From Kribbella sp. ALI-6-A (GTDB lineage: Bacteria > Actinomycetota > Actinomycetes > Propionibacteriales > Kribbellaceae): a DNA stretch of 64,000 nucleotides. Positions 14,964 to 23,866 of this stretch are shown piece by piece. The DNA is taken from positions 248,001 through 312,000 of the forward strand of contig NZ_MTQN01000008.1 of NCBI RefSeq assembly GCF_001984195.1. The letters run 5' to 3'. A program made the position numbers and the translations under genes. The notes under the pieces are model-generated. The model was not told the origin of the DNA and did not search any database. It saw only the letters and a program-made list of their open reading frames with translations. Every line of letters starts with the position of its first letter. Position 1 is the first letter of the stretch.

Positions 14964-16769
14964 ATGACCGTCCCACTGGCAGCCTCGACCGGCACCGCGA
15001 GCTTCGACCAGATCGCGATCGTCACCGGCCTGGTCGGACTGATGTACGCCGCACTCGCCGTCCTGCTGTGGCGGGAACGGACCGGGCGCGCGACGCTGGT
15101 AGGGCGTCTCGCGGACACCATCGGGAGACTGGACGGAGTCCCCCGATGGGCCGCCATCACGCCGTACCTGCATGCGGTGTCGCTGCTGTCCTGTGCCTTC
15201 GGGGTGTGGTGGGACATCGCGGTGCACATCGACAAGGGCCGCGACACCGGCCCGTTCGGTACGCCGGCGCACTACCCGATCTTCTTCGGCATTCTCGGCG
15301 TGATCGTGTCCGGCGTGCTGCCGATCGCGCTGGCCCGCAAGCCGCTGCCGGCCCGGACGATCAAGCTCACCCAGGGCTGGCGGATCCCGTGCAGCGCGGC
15401 GCTGGTCACCTTCTGCGGCACGTTCGCGCTGGTCGGCTTCCCGCTGGACGACGTCTGGCACCGGCTGTTCGGTGAGGATGTCACGCTGTGGGGGCCGACG
15501 CACCTGCTGATGATCGCCGGGGTCGTGCTGTCGATCTTCGCCCGGCTGCTCGCGTCGGCCGAGGTGGAACAACTTGTCGGCAGCAACAAGCGCCGCCGGT
15601 TCCAGGAGATCGTTGCCCTCGGCGCGTTGCTGATCGCGTGGGACCTGTTCAGCACCGAGTTCAACTACGGCGTGCCGCAGTTCCCGCTGGTCCTGCAGCC
15701 GATCCTGATCGTCTTCGGCGCCGCGCTCGCCTTCACGCTGGTGCGGTCGCGGATGGGCCGGGGCAGCACGTTCGGCGCACTGGCGGTCTACCTGATCATC
15801 CGCGGCGGGATCGCCTGGGCGGTCGATCGGCCGCTCGGAGAAATCCTCGGCCACTTCCCGCTGCTGATCGTCGAGGCGGTCCTGGTCGAGCTCGTCGCGC
15901 TTGCTCTGGGCAACAAAGACCGCTTCCGCCTCGGGGTGGTCGCCGGAGCACTGATCGGCACGGTCGGCGTTCTCGCGGAGTACGGCTGGAGCCAGGTCTG
16001 GATGCCGATCCGCTGGCCCGCCTCGCTGCTTCCGTCGGCGCTCGGCTTCGGCGTCGTCGCCGGGATCGGTGCCGGGCTCGTCGGTGCCTGGCTGGCCACC
16101 CGGTACGCCGAGGTGGCGGGCGAGGTCCGCGCGGTGCCGTCGGTACGGCGTACGCATCAGCTCGGCGCGGTCGGCTTGATCGCGGTGCTGGGCGTGGCGT
16201 TCTTCTGTGTGCCGCGCTCGGCCGATCCCGGCGTGACGGCGACGATCTCGCTCGAGCGGGTCGCGACCGGCGCGGAGCCCACGGCGTACGTGACGGTGAA
16301 GCTGGATCCGGCGGACGCGGCCGAGGGAGCGCGCTGGTTCGAGGCGATGGCCTGGCAGGGCGGCGGGCTGGAGCTGCACCCGTTGCAAAAGGTTGCCGAT
16401 GGCACGTATCGGTCCCAGCAGCCGTTGCCGATGTACGGGAAGTGGAAGTCGATGGTGCGGCTGCACCAGGGCGCCCGGGACCTGGTCGCGGCGTGGGTCT
16501 ACGCGCCGGAGGACGCGGCGATCCAGAAGCCGGCGATCCAGGTGTCGGACGGGCAGACGGTGCGGTTCATCAGCGAGCAGGAGGTCCTGCGCCGCGAGGA
16601 GCGGACCGACGTCCCGCGCTGGATGTGGAACGGTGGGTACGCGCTGCTGGCGGTGGTCGGCGCGCTGGAGATCCTCGGGATCGCCTGGCTGGTCGGGCGA
16701 GGCGCTCGCGGTGGGCGGATGCGGGCCGAGCACCTGCAGGCGGTCGAGCGGGAGAAGGAGAGCGCATGA
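14964..16769 (+). CDS. large polytopic membrane protein with two copper-site-like D-x3-H motifs and an extracytoplasmic C-terminal domain
   Basis: This 601-residue protein has about ten to twelve hydrophobic helices (residues 10-420), then a roughly 140-residue extracytoplasmic beta-rich domain (about 425-560, GTYRSQQPLPMYGKWK), then a final membrane helix. Two related motifs lie 78 residues apart: D84-x3-H88-x14-H103 within WDIAVHIDKGRDTGPF.TPAH, and D162-x3-H166-x13-H180 within DDVWHRLFGEDVTLWGPTH. They resemble D-x3-H-x12-H with RDTDFTPSH, the copper site of PmoC/AmoC. That similarity is an inference from motif shape, not a family match. GGAG precedes the ATG. Downstream SDR and hydrolase genes suggest an oxidation pathway. 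Confidence 0.8.
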   Translation: MTVPLAASTGTASFDQIAIVTGLVGLMYAALAVLLWRERTGRATLVGRLADTIGRLDGVPRWAAITPYLHAVSLLSCAFGVWWDIAVHIDKGRDTGPFGTPAHYPIFFGILGVIVSGVLPIALARKPLPARTIKLTQGWRIPCSAALVTFCGTFALVGFPLDDVWHRLFGEDVTLWGPTHLLMIAGVVLSIFARLLASAEVEQLVGSNKRRRFQEIVALGALLIAWDLFSTEFNYGVPQFPLVLQPILIVFGAALAFTLVRSRMGRGSTFGALAVYLIIRGGIAWAVDRPLGEILGHFPLLIVEAVLVELVALALGNKDRFRLGVVAGALIGTVGVLAEYGWSQVWMPIRWPASLLPSALGFGVVAGIGAGLVGAWLATRYAEVAGEVRAVPSVRRTHQLGAVGLIAVLGVAFFCVPRSADPGVTATISLERVATGAEPTAYVTVKLDPADAAEGARWFEAMAWQGGGLELHPLQKVADGTYRSQQPLPMYGKWKSMVRLHQGARDLVAAWVYAPEDAAIQKPAIQVSDGQTVRFISEQEVLRREERTDVPRWMWNGGYALLAVVGALEILGIAWLVGRGARGGRMRAEHLQAVEREKESA

Positions 16770-16791
16770 GGGCCGACGTGAGGGTTGAACG

Positions 16792-17607
16792 ATGACCGGC
16801 CGAGCGGGTTTCGTGCGCCGGGACGGATGGGATCTCGCCGGGAAGCGTGCGCTGGTCACCGGGGCCGCCGGAGCCTTCGGCGCGGCGACGGTCGAGGCGT
16901 TGCGGGCGCGCGGCGCGACGGTGGTCGGACTCGATCTGCAGAAAAGCGACGACGTGATCGAGTGCGACCTGACCAAGCCGGAGCTGATCCCGGCGGCGGT
17001 CGAGGAGGCGATCGAGCGGCTCGGTGGGCTGGATCTGCTGGTCAGCAACGCGGGGATCGGCGTACCGGCGCTGGCGGGTGACGCTCCGGATGCGACCGCC
17101 CGCAAGGTGATCGAGGTCAATCTGTTCGCGGGATGGGGTGTCACGGCGGCCGCACTGCCGGCGTTGCGGGCGGCGAAGGGCCGGGTGATCTTCGTGTCCT
17201 CGGGACTCGCGTACGTGACGCTACCGCTGGCCGCGTCATACCTGGTCTCGAAGCGGGCGATCGACACCTACGCCGACGCGCTGCGGATCGAGAACGGGCG
17301 GCACCTGGACGTCAGCGTGATCTACCCGGGTTACGTGCCGACGCCGATTCACGACGCGTCGCTGGAGCGTGGCGTCGATCTCGGGATGTTCCTGCCGGCC
17401 GAGACCGTCGAGCAGGTCGTGTCGACGATCATGGCGGTCGCCGCGGCCCGCCGGCCGCCGCGCAACCGGGCCTCGACACGGACGACCGGCGTAGGCGTCG
17501 CGGTCGCGCGGCACCTGCCGTCGGTGGCGGACCGGATCGTGCGCCGGCGAACCAACCAGCGGCGGCGTGGGCTGGGCGAGCTGACCGATCGACTGGGGAA
17601 GATATGA
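16792..17607 (+). CDS. short-chain dehydrogenase/reductase (SDR)
   Basis: This 271-residue SDR has cofactor motif TGAAGAFG (23-30), SNAG (85-88), Ser136/137 and catalytic Y150-x3-K154 (YLVSK). The Asp at the end of the second strand (GLDLQ) favours NAD(H). The C-terminus is Arg-rich (about residues 225-265) and longer than classical SDRs, resembling SDRs of alcohol/steroid catabolism in mycobacteria. It starts 22 bases after the membrane-protein gene and overlaps the hydrolase gene by ATGA, so the three genes should be one operon. Its likely task is oxidising a secondary alcohol to a ketone, or the reverse. Confidence 0.92.
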   Translation: MTGRAGFVRRDGWDLAGKRALVTGAAGAFGAATVEALRARGATVVGLDLQKSDDVIECDLTKPELIPAAVEEAIERLGGLDLLVSNAGIGVPALAGDAPDATARKVIEVNLFAGWGVTAAALPALRAAKGRVIFVSSGLAYVTLPLAASYLVSKRAIDTYADALRIENGRHLDVSVIYPGYVPTPIHDASLERGVDLGMFLPAETVEQVVSTIMAVAAARRPPRNRASTRTTGVGVAVARHLPSVADRIVRRRTNQRRRGLGELTDRLGKI

Positions 17608-18581
17608 CGATGCAGGCGGAACGAACGGGCGTGGTCACTCCCGACGGGGTGCGGCTGCACGTCGAGACGGCCGGGTCGCCGGACGCGCCGGTGACCGTTG
17701 TGCTGGCGCACGGATGGACGTGCTCGACGCGGAGCTGGCATCACCAGCTGGCCGGGCTGCCCGCCGTACTGGGGCCGGACGGGGTGCGGGTCGTCGCCTA
17801 CGACCACCGCGGGCACGGAAGGTCCGGACCGGCACCGGTGGGAACGACGCGGATCGAGCAGCTCGCGGACGACCTCGTGACGGTGCTCGACGAGATCGTG
17901 CCGTCGGGGCCGGTCGTGTACGCCGGGCACTCGATGGGCGGGATGACGCTGATGGCGCTGGCCGACCGGCGGCCGGAGCTGTTCGGGTCGCGGATCGCGG
18001 GGGCGGCGTTGGTCAGCACGTCGTCCGGGCAGACGACGTCCGGGGCCTTCGGGCTGCCCGCGCGCCTGGACGGCGCGGCGGCCGCGGTGGCGCCGCGGGC
18101 GATCAATCTCGCGGGCGCGCGGCTGGAGAAGCGAGAGCTGCGACGGAAGGTGGAACCTGATGTCGCGAAGGCCGAGCAGGACGCCGTACGGGTGTGGCGG
18201 CAGGTCGCCTCGACCCGGTTGCGGCGGCCGGCGTTGAGGCAGTTGGTCTTCGGCAAGAAGGCCGACCCGGCGGAGGTCGACATCCTGATGGCCGACCTGG
18301 ACGCGCTGCCGGCCCGGTCGTTCAGCGGGTTCTTCGAGGCGATCACCCGGCACGATCTCGGTCACGCGCTCGCCGTCCTGGACTCCGTCCCGGTCGAGGT
18401 CATGCACGGCACTCGCGACCGCCTGCTCCCACCCCGGCACGCGAACCGCCTGGCCGATCAGATCCCGTCGGCCCGGCTGTGGATGTACCCGGGCGCCGGT
18501 CACATGCTCATGCAGGAACGCCCACGTGACGTCACTCACCGTCTGGCTTCTCTCGCCCGGAGAGCAGCAAGCCGCCCCTAG
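17604..18581 (+). CDS. alpha/beta hydrolase
   Basis: This 325-residue hydrolase has an oxyanion-hole HGWTCST (36-42), nucleophile S110 in GHSMGG, acid Asp in MHGTRDRLLPP and His in GAGHML. It is an esterase or epoxide-hydrolase-like enzyme with a cap domain of about 90 residues (145-235). The ATG overlaps the SDR stop (ATGA). With the BVMO 8 kb away it could hydrolyse the ester product of ketone oxidation; this is inferred from neighbourhood only. A CoA-transferase gene follows after 9 bases. Confidence 0.92.
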   Translation: MTMQAERTGVVTPDGVRLHVETAGSPDAPVTVVLAHGWTCSTRSWHHQLAGLPAVLGPDGVRVVAYDHRGHGRSGPAPVGTTRIEQLADDLVTVLDEIVPSGPVVYAGHSMGGMTLMALADRRPELFGSRIAGAALVSTSSGQTTSGAFGLPARLDGAAAAVAPRAINLAGARLEKRELRRKVEPDVAKAEQDAVRVWRQVASTRLRRPALRQLVFGKKADPAEVDILMADLDALPARSFSGFFEAITRHDLGHALAVLDSVPVEVMHGTRDRLLPPRHANRLADQIPSARLWMYPGAGHMLMQERPRDVTHRLASLARRAASRP

Positions 18582-18590
18582 GGTGGACGG

Positions 18591-19739
18591 GTGCAGAACC
18601 TTCTCTCGGACGTCGTAGTCGTCGACCTGACCCGCGCGCTGGCCGGACCGCACGCCGCGATGATGCTGGGTGATCTCGGGGCCCGGGTGATCAAGGTCGA
18701 GACGCCGGCCGGTGGGGACGACAGTCGTGGGTGGGGACCGCCGTTCGTGGGCGGGGAGTCGACGTACTTCCTGTCGGCGAACCGGAACAAGGAGTCCGTG
18801 ACGGCCGACCTCAAATCGGCCGAGGGCAAGGACTTCCTGACCCGGCTGGTCGGGAAGGCCGACGTGCTGATCGAGAACTTCCGGCCGGGCGTGCTGGACC
18901 GGCTCGGGTTCTCCGTCGAGCGGCTGCACGAGCTCAACCCGGGGCTGGTGATCCTGTCGATCACTGGGTTCGGGCACGACGGGCCGGAGGGCGGCCGCGC
19001 CGGGTACGACCAGATCGCGCAGGGCGAGGGCGGGCTGATGAGCATCACCGGCGCGACCGAACCGACCAAGACCGGGATGCCGATCGCCGACCTGCTGGCC
19101 GGCATGTACGGCGCGTACGGCGCTCTCGCGGCGTTGCACGAACGGTCGATCACCGGGCGCGGACGGGTGGTCCGGACGTCGTTGCTCGCGTCGGTGGTCG
19201 GCGTCCACGCCTTCCATGGCACGAAGTGGACCGTGGCCGGGCAGCTGCCGGAGCGGGTCGGCAACCACCACGCGCAGATCGCGCCGTACGGGATGTACCG
19301 GACGAAGGACGACAGCATCCAGGTCGCGGTCGGCAGCGAAGGGCAATGGCGTACGTTCGCGCCGATCGTGGGGCTCGACCCCGAGGACGAACGCTTCGCC
19401 GCGAACGCCGAGCGCGTCGCCCATCGCGACGCCCTGACGGCGGCGATCGAGACGGCCTTCGCGACCGAGCCGGCCGATGTGTGGTTGCAGCGGTTGGCCG
19501 AGGCCGGCATTCCGGCCGGGAAGGTCCGCGACTTCCAGCAGGTCTACGAGTGGGAACAGACGTTGTCGCAGGGGCTGCTGATCGACGTCGATCACCCGAC
19601 GCTCGGCCGCATCCAGTTGCCCGGTCCGCCGCTGCGCTTCGACGACAACCCCTATGCCGGTTCCCGCGAGGCCAATCTCCCGCCGCCGCGGCTGGGCGAG
19701 CACAACGAGTCCGTGCGGGCCTGGCTCGACGAGGACTGA
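18591..19739 (+). CDS. class III (CaiB/BaiF) CoA-transferase
   Basis: This 382-residue enzyme matches formyl-CoA-transferase-type family III proteins: an N-terminal VVVVDLTRALAGPHA.MMLGDLGARVIKVE, GFG.DGPE.GRAGYD, and catalytic D167 in MPIADLLAG. These enzymes move CoA between carboxylic acids through a mixed anhydride and thioester on the Asp. The start is a GTG only 9 bases after the hydrolase stop, so it may extend the 14964-18581 operon and activate the acid released there. Actinobacteria carry many paralogues, so the substrate is open. Confidence 0.92.
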   Translation: MQNLLSDVVVVDLTRALAGPHAAMMLGDLGARVIKVETPAGGDDSRGWGPPFVGGESTYFLSANRNKESVTADLKSAEGKDFLTRLVGKADVLIENFRPGVLDRLGFSVERLHELNPGLVILSITGFGHDGPEGGRAGYDQIAQGEGGLMSITGATEPTKTGMPIADLLAGMYGAYGALAALHERSITGRGRVVRTSLLASVVGVHAFHGTKWTVAGQLPERVGNHHAQIAPYGMYRTKDDSIQVAVGSEGQWRTFAPIVGLDPEDERFAANAERVAHRDALTAAIETAFATEPADVWLQRLAEAGIPAGKVRDFQQVYEWEQTLSQGLLIDVDHPTLGRIQLPGPPLRFDDNPYAGSREANLPPPRLGEHNESVRAWLDED

Positions 19740-19883
19740 ACCTCCCAGCGATACCCAGACCTCGCCCAGCGGCCCGCCGCGCCCTGACGGAGAGCGGCAG
19801 GCCGCGATGCTCCGCCCGGCAGCCTCCGGGCACGGCCGGCCGTCGCCGGCTGCTGCGCGTGCACGGCCCGTCGCGGCCAGGCC

Positions 19884-19984
19884 CGGACGCCCACCACTGA
19901 CCAACCACCCGGCAGCCGCCGTCCACACGGCGTGTCGCGGCGTGTCGCGCCGATCTCGCGTGGTTGGTCAGTGCTGCACGTCCA
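19884..19984. repeat. dispersed inverted-repeat element, copy B
   Basis: The 25-bp arms at 19884-19908 and 19960-19984 differ at four positions; the inner 14 bp (CACTGACCAACCAC) are a perfect inverted match. Length is 101 bp, against 104 bp for copies A and C, and the left arm is almost identical to that of copy C. Confidence 0.75.
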
Positions 19985-20119
19985 CCCTTTCCACCTGCCT
20001 CGAACAGGTGTCGTCCGGCCGGGCGGGCTTCTAGGGTCGAAAGGCGCTGTCGGGTATCGATTCCCGCCCCGGACGAAGCGAGGGGTTGACGGGCTGCCGA
20101 GCACGGGCATAGCGTCCGG

Positions 20120-20131
20120 GAAATCGATTAC
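20120..20131. promoter_or_regulatory. LacI-type operator before the sugar ABC operon
   Basis: GAAATCGATTAC, with the perfect 8-bp core AATCGATT, lies 21 bases before the ATG of the ABC ATPase gene. It matches GTAAAGGATTAC in front of the nearby lacI-family gene (24910-24921) at 9 of 12 positions, as expected for sites of one regulator. Confidence 0.6.
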
Positions 20132-20152
20132 TCACCCGAGCGCGGAGGTGTC

Positions 20153-21706
20153 ATGGCCGAGTCCGCCCTGGTCCGGATGTCGGGGATCGGCAAGCGGTAC
20201 GGCGGGGTGCAGGCGTGCCACGAGGTCGAGTTCACGCTCGGCGCCGGCGAGGTGCACGCGTTGCTCGGCGAGAACGGCGCCGGCAAGAGCACGCTGATGA
20301 AGATCCTGTCCGGCGACGTCACCGACTACGACGGGCGGATCGAGATCGCCGGCGAGGCGGTCAGCTTCAACGGACCGACCGACGCCCAGGCCGCTGGGAT
20401 CGCGATGATCCACCAGGAACTCGATCTGGTCCCCGCGCTCTCGGTCGCCGACAACATCTTCCTCGGTCGCGAGCTGCGTACGCCGTACCGGACCGTCGAC
20501 CGCCGCCGGATGGATCGCGAGGCGCGCGCCCTGCTGGAGCGCAGCGGCGTGAACCTCGATCCGCGTCGACCGGTCGGCGAGCTGCGCGTCGGTGAGCAGC
20601 AACTCGTCACGATCGCGAAGGCGATCTCGCTCGACGCCCGGGTGCTGATCATGGACGAGCCGACCTCGGCGCTCACCACGTCGGAGGTCGAGCGGCTGTT
20701 CGCGGTGATTCGCGAGCTGCGCCGTTCGGGCGTCGGCATCGTCTACATCAGCCACCGGATGGAGGAGATCGCCCAGGTCGCCGACCGCGCGACCGTGCTG
20801 CGCAACGGGCAGATCGTCACCAGCTTCGACCCGCGCAAGCTGAGCACCGCCGAGGTGGTGGAGGCGATGGTCGGGCGTCCGGTGCAGACGATGTTCAGCA
20901 CCCCGGACGCCCCGACCGGTGACGAGCTGCTGCGGGTCGAGGACCTGGTCGTCAAGCCTCGCCGCCCGCGCCCCGGCCGTCGCGATCCCGACGGCATCTC
21001 GCTGACCGTCCGCTCCGGCGAGATCGTCGGTCTGTGCGGCCTGCTCGGCGCCGGCCGGACCGAACTGCTCGAGACCCTGTACGGCGTGGCGCCCGGTGGC
21101 ACGCGGTCCGGCCGGATCGTCCTGCAGGGCAAGGAGATCCGGCCGCGCGGACCCCGGCACGCGCTGGCGCAAGGGATCGGTCTCGTGCCCGAGGATCGCC
21201 GGGCCTCCGGGCTCGTGCTGTTCCACTCGATCCTGGCGAACACGGTGGTGTCGAGCCTCCCGGCGTACGGGCGGCTCGGGGTGATCGCGCGCCGGATGGA
21301 ACGGGCCGCGTCGATCCGGATGGCCGATCGGCTGCGGCTGAAGTTCGGCCGGTTGCAGGACGACGTCGGGACGCTGTCGGGCGGCAACCAGCAGAAGGTG
21401 GTGTTCGGCAAGATGCTGCTGACCGAGCCGAAGCTGCTGCTGCTCGACGAGCCGACCCGAGGTGTCGACATCGGCGCGAAGGCGGAGATCTACCGCCTGC
21501 TGGGCGAACTGGCCGGCCAGGGGCTCGGGGTTCTGCTGGCGTCGTCGGAGCTGCCCGAGCTGATCGGGGTCTGCGACCGCGTCGTCGTACTCCGGGACGG
21601 GCGCGACGTCGCGTCGTTCCGGACCGCTGATTCCGGTGAAAGCGACTTGCTCGCCGCGGCGATGGGAGAGAGCGCAGTGTTCGAAGAGGTCGGAGGCCCG
21701 CAGTGA
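20153..21706 (+). CDS. sugar ABC importer, duplicated ATPase (RbsA/MglA-type)
   Basis: This 517-residue protein has two ABC domains in tandem. The first has Walker A GENGAGKS (39-46), GEQQLVTIAKAIS and DEPTSAL; the second has the degenerate P-loop GLLGAGRTE, LSGGNQQK and DEPTRGVD, the usual pattern of RbsA/MglA/XylG proteins. It powers uptake of a monosaccharide with the permease and binding protein that follow. GGAGG precedes the ATG. A LacI-type operator lies just upstream. Confidence 0.96.
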   Translation: MAESALVRMSGIGKRYGGVQACHEVEFTLGAGEVHALLGENGAGKSTLMKILSGDVTDYDGRIEIAGEAVSFNGPTDAQAAGIAMIHQELDLVPALSVADNIFLGRELRTPYRTVDRRRMDREARALLERSGVNLDPRRPVGELRVGEQQLVTIAKAISLDARVLIMDEPTSALTTSEVERLFAVIRELRRSGVGIVYISHRMEEIAQVADRATVLRNGQIVTSFDPRKLSTAEVVEAMVGRPVQTMFSTPDAPTGDELLRVEDLVVKPRRPRPGRRDPDGISLTVRSGEIVGLCGLLGAGRTELLETLYGVAPGGTRSGRIVLQGKEIRPRGPRHALAQGIGLVPEDRRASGLVLFHSILANTVVSSLPAYGRLGVIARRMERAASIRMADRLRLKFGRLQDDVGTLSGGNQQKVVFGKMLLTEPKLLLLDEPTRGVDIGAKAEIYRLLGELAGQGLGVLLASSELPELIGVCDRVVVLRDGRDVASFRTADSGESDLLAAAMGESAVFEEVGGPQ

Positions 21707-22737
21707 CCGACGTACAAGACAAGCCCGCGGTGGCCCCGACGCCGGTCGAGAAGGCGTCCGGCGGTGTGGCCGCGACGCTGTTCCGGTTCCAGAGCGTGTT
21801 CGGGCTGCTCGCGGTCTTCGTTGCCGCGATCATCTTCTCGCCGCGGCGCGACGGGGAGATCCTGTTCCTCAGCGCGGACAACCTGGCCAACGTGGTGCGC
21901 GCGGTCTCCGAGATCGGCATCATCGCGGTCGGCATGACGTTCGTGATCCTGATCGGCGGCATCGACCTGTCGGTCGGCGCGGTGCTCGGCCTGGCCGCGG
22001 TCGGCTCGGCGGTGCTGATGGTGGAGAGCGACTGGGGCTTCCTGCCCTCGATCGTGGTGGTGCTCGCGATCGGCCTGGTCTTCGGCGCGCTGCAAGGCAT
22101 GGCGACGGCGATGATCGGCATCCAGTCCTTCATTGTCACGCTGGCCGGGTTGCAGATCGCCAGAGGCCTGGCCCGGATCTGGTCCGACGGGCAGGGCGTC
22201 GCGATCGCGTACGGCGACGGGCCGAACGAGGCGCCGTCGACGTTCGCCCTGCTGGGCGAGCGGACCTTCGGGGGACTGGTCCCGATCCCGGTGCTGATCT
22301 TCGCCGTGGTGGCGATCGCCGCCGTGGTGTTCCTGCGGATCAGCGCGTTCTCCCGGCACCTGTACGCCGTCGGCGGCAACGAGAAGGCCGCGCGGCTGTC
22401 CGGCGTTCCGGTGATCCGGGTCAAGATCGCGGTGTTCGCGATCTGCGGGCTGCTCGCCGCGCTGGCCGGTGTCGTGCACGCCGTCCAGCTCAACCAGGGC
22501 AGCCCGAACGACGGCATCGGCTACGAGCTGGACGCGATCGCCGCGGTGGTGATCGGCGGGACCAGCCTGGCCGGCGGGCGCGGCTCGGTCGCCGGGACCG
22601 TGGCCGGCGCGCTGCTGCTCGGCGTACTGAACAACGTGCTTGCGCTCAACAACATCGACTCGAACATCCAGCTGCTGATCAAGGGCCTGGTGATCGTCGC
22701 GGCGGCCGCGCTGCAACGGCTCCGGCCCGCCTCGTGA
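21703..22737 (+). CDS. sugar ABC importer permease (RbsC/XylH-type)
   Basis: This 344-residue permease of the BPD_transp_2 family has about nine or ten hydrophobic helices. It contains IDLSVGAVLGL, NEKAARLSGVPV and the conserved GRGSVAGTVAGALLLGV near the C-terminus. It starts with a GTG that overlaps the ATPase stop (GTGA). A homodimer would form the membrane channel of the importer. Confidence 0.95.
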   Translation: MTDVQDKPAVAPTPVEKASGGVAATLFRFQSVFGLLAVFVAAIIFSPRRDGEILFLSADNLANVVRAVSEIGIIAVGMTFVILIGGIDLSVGAVLGLAAVGSAVLMVESDWGFLPSIVVVLAIGLVFGALQGMATAMIGIQSFIVTLAGLQIARGLARIWSDGQGVAIAYGDGPNEAPSTFALLGERTFGGLVPIPVLIFAVVAIAAVVFLRISAFSRHLYAVGGNEKAARLSGVPVIRVKIAVFAICGLLAALAGVVHAVQLNQGSPNDGIGYELDAIAAVVIGGTSLAGGRGSVAGTVAGALLLGVLNNVLALNNIDSNIQLLIKGLVIVAAAALQRLRPAS

Positions 22738-22753
22738 GGAAGGTCCACCCCTG

Positions 22754-23761
22754 ATGAAGATCCCCAAGTCGACCCTGGCCGTCGCGGCCGTCACCGCCCT
22801 GGCCCTCGCGGGCTGCGGCACGACCAGCGAGCGGACCTCCGACGAACCCCAGGCGCAGAGCTCGAAGGCGTGCAAAGGGGCCGATGGCAAGTACGTGATC
22901 GGGATGAGCCAGGCCAACGTGGCCGAGCCGTACCGGCAGCGGATGGACGACGACATCAAGGCGGCCGCCGCCGAGGTGCCGCAGTTCGAGGTGAAGTTCG
23001 CCGACGCGGCGCAGGACAACGCCAAGCAGGTCGCCGACGTGGAGAACTACATCACCCAGCAGATCGACCTGCTGATCATCAGCCCGAACGAGGCCAAGCC
23101 GCTGACCGCGGTGGTCAAGAAGGCCTACGACAAGGGCATTCCGGTGCTGGTGCTGGACCGCAAGGTCGAGGGGGACGCCTACACCGGCTTCATCGGCGGC
23201 GACAACGTGCAGATCGGCACCGAGGCGGGCAAGTACGTCGCCGAGAAGGTGCTGCCGAACGGCGGCAACGTCGTCGAGATCAAGGGTCTGGCCGGCGCCA
23301 CCCCGCAGGCCGAGCGCAACCAGGGCTTCGCGGCCGGGATCAAGGCCAACCCGAAGGTCAAGGTGGTCGCGACCGCGAGCGGCGACTGGCTGCGGGAGAA
23401 GGGCCAGGCGCAGATGGACGCGCTGCTGAAGGCGAACCCGAAGATCGACGTGGTCTACGCGCACAACGACCCGATGGCCGAGGGCGCGTACCTGGCGGCG
23501 AAGGCGGTCGGGCGGGAGAAGGAGATGAAGTTCATCGGCATCGACGCGCTGCCGATCCCGTCCGGCGGCATCAAGGCGGTCGAGCAGGGCCGGCTGACCG
23601 CCACCTTCACCTATCCGACCAACGGCAAGGAAGCGATCGCCGCGGCCAAGAAGATCCTGGTCGACTGCGGCACGATCGAGAAGTCCCAGATCCTGCCGAC
23701 CCGACTGATCGACAAGGCCAACGCCGCCCAGATCTACGCCCAGGAGAACCCGACGGGCTGA
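22754..23761 (+). CDS. sugar ABC importer substrate-binding lipoprotein
   Basis: This 335-residue protein has a lipoprotein signal with lipobox LAGC (Cys at about residue 21) and a periplasmic-binding-protein type I fold of the ribose/galactose group (YVIGMSQANVAEPYRQRM at the start; VYAHNDPMAEGA; IGIDALP). An Asp/Asn/Arg-rich binding cleft is consistent with a pentose or hexose, but the sugar cannot be assigned. It is the last gene of the importer operon, followed by a strong double hairpin. Confidence 0.95.
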   Translation: MKIPKSTLAVAAVTALALAGCGTTSERTSDEPQAQSSKACKGADGKYVIGMSQANVAEPYRQRMDDDIKAAAAEVPQFEVKFADAAQDNAKQVADVENYITQQIDLLIISPNEAKPLTAVVKKAYDKGIPVLVLDRKVEGDAYTGFIGGDNVQIGTEAGKYVAEKVLPNGGNVVEIKGLAGATPQAERNQGFAAGIKANPKVKVVATASGDWLREKGQAQMDALLKANPKIDVVYAHNDPMAEGAYLAAKAVGREKEMKFIGIDALPIPSGGIKAVEQGRLTATFTYPTNGKEAIAAAKKILVDCGTIEKSQILPTRLIDKANAAQIYAQENPTG

Positions 23762-23773
23762 TCTGTGGCCGTT

Positions 23774-23855
23774 GCGTCCGAAGAATCGCTGTGCGTCCGA
23801 AGAATCCGAGGCTGTAGCGCTCGGTCCTTCGGACGCATGCGGCTTCTTCGGACGC
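23774..23855. terminator. double nested hairpin between convergent operons
   Basis: GCGTCCGAAGAA occurs twice on the left (23774-23785 and 23793-23804). Its inverse occurs at 23844-23855 (12 bp) and 23826-23836 (10 of 11 bp). The outer and inner copies can pair into two stacked stems. It sits between the convergent ABC operon and lacI-family gene, so a bidirectional terminator is likely. Confidence 0.7.
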
Positions 23856-23866
23856 TCGGTGGCGGG

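Larger units (their letters stand above)
19740..20152. other. 413-base intergenic region with repeat copy B and ABC-operon promoter
   Basis: No convincing gene is seen. The region holds repeat copy B (19884-19984), a proline-rich but non-conserved open stretch, and near its right end a LacI-type operator (20120-20131) just before the sugar ABC operon. Confidence 0.6.

Noticed and set aside
14964..16769. Calling the protein a particulate monooxygenase subunit
   Set aside because: Only short motif similarity is seen; spacing differs (x13-x14 instead of x12), and no PmoA-like gene is nearby.
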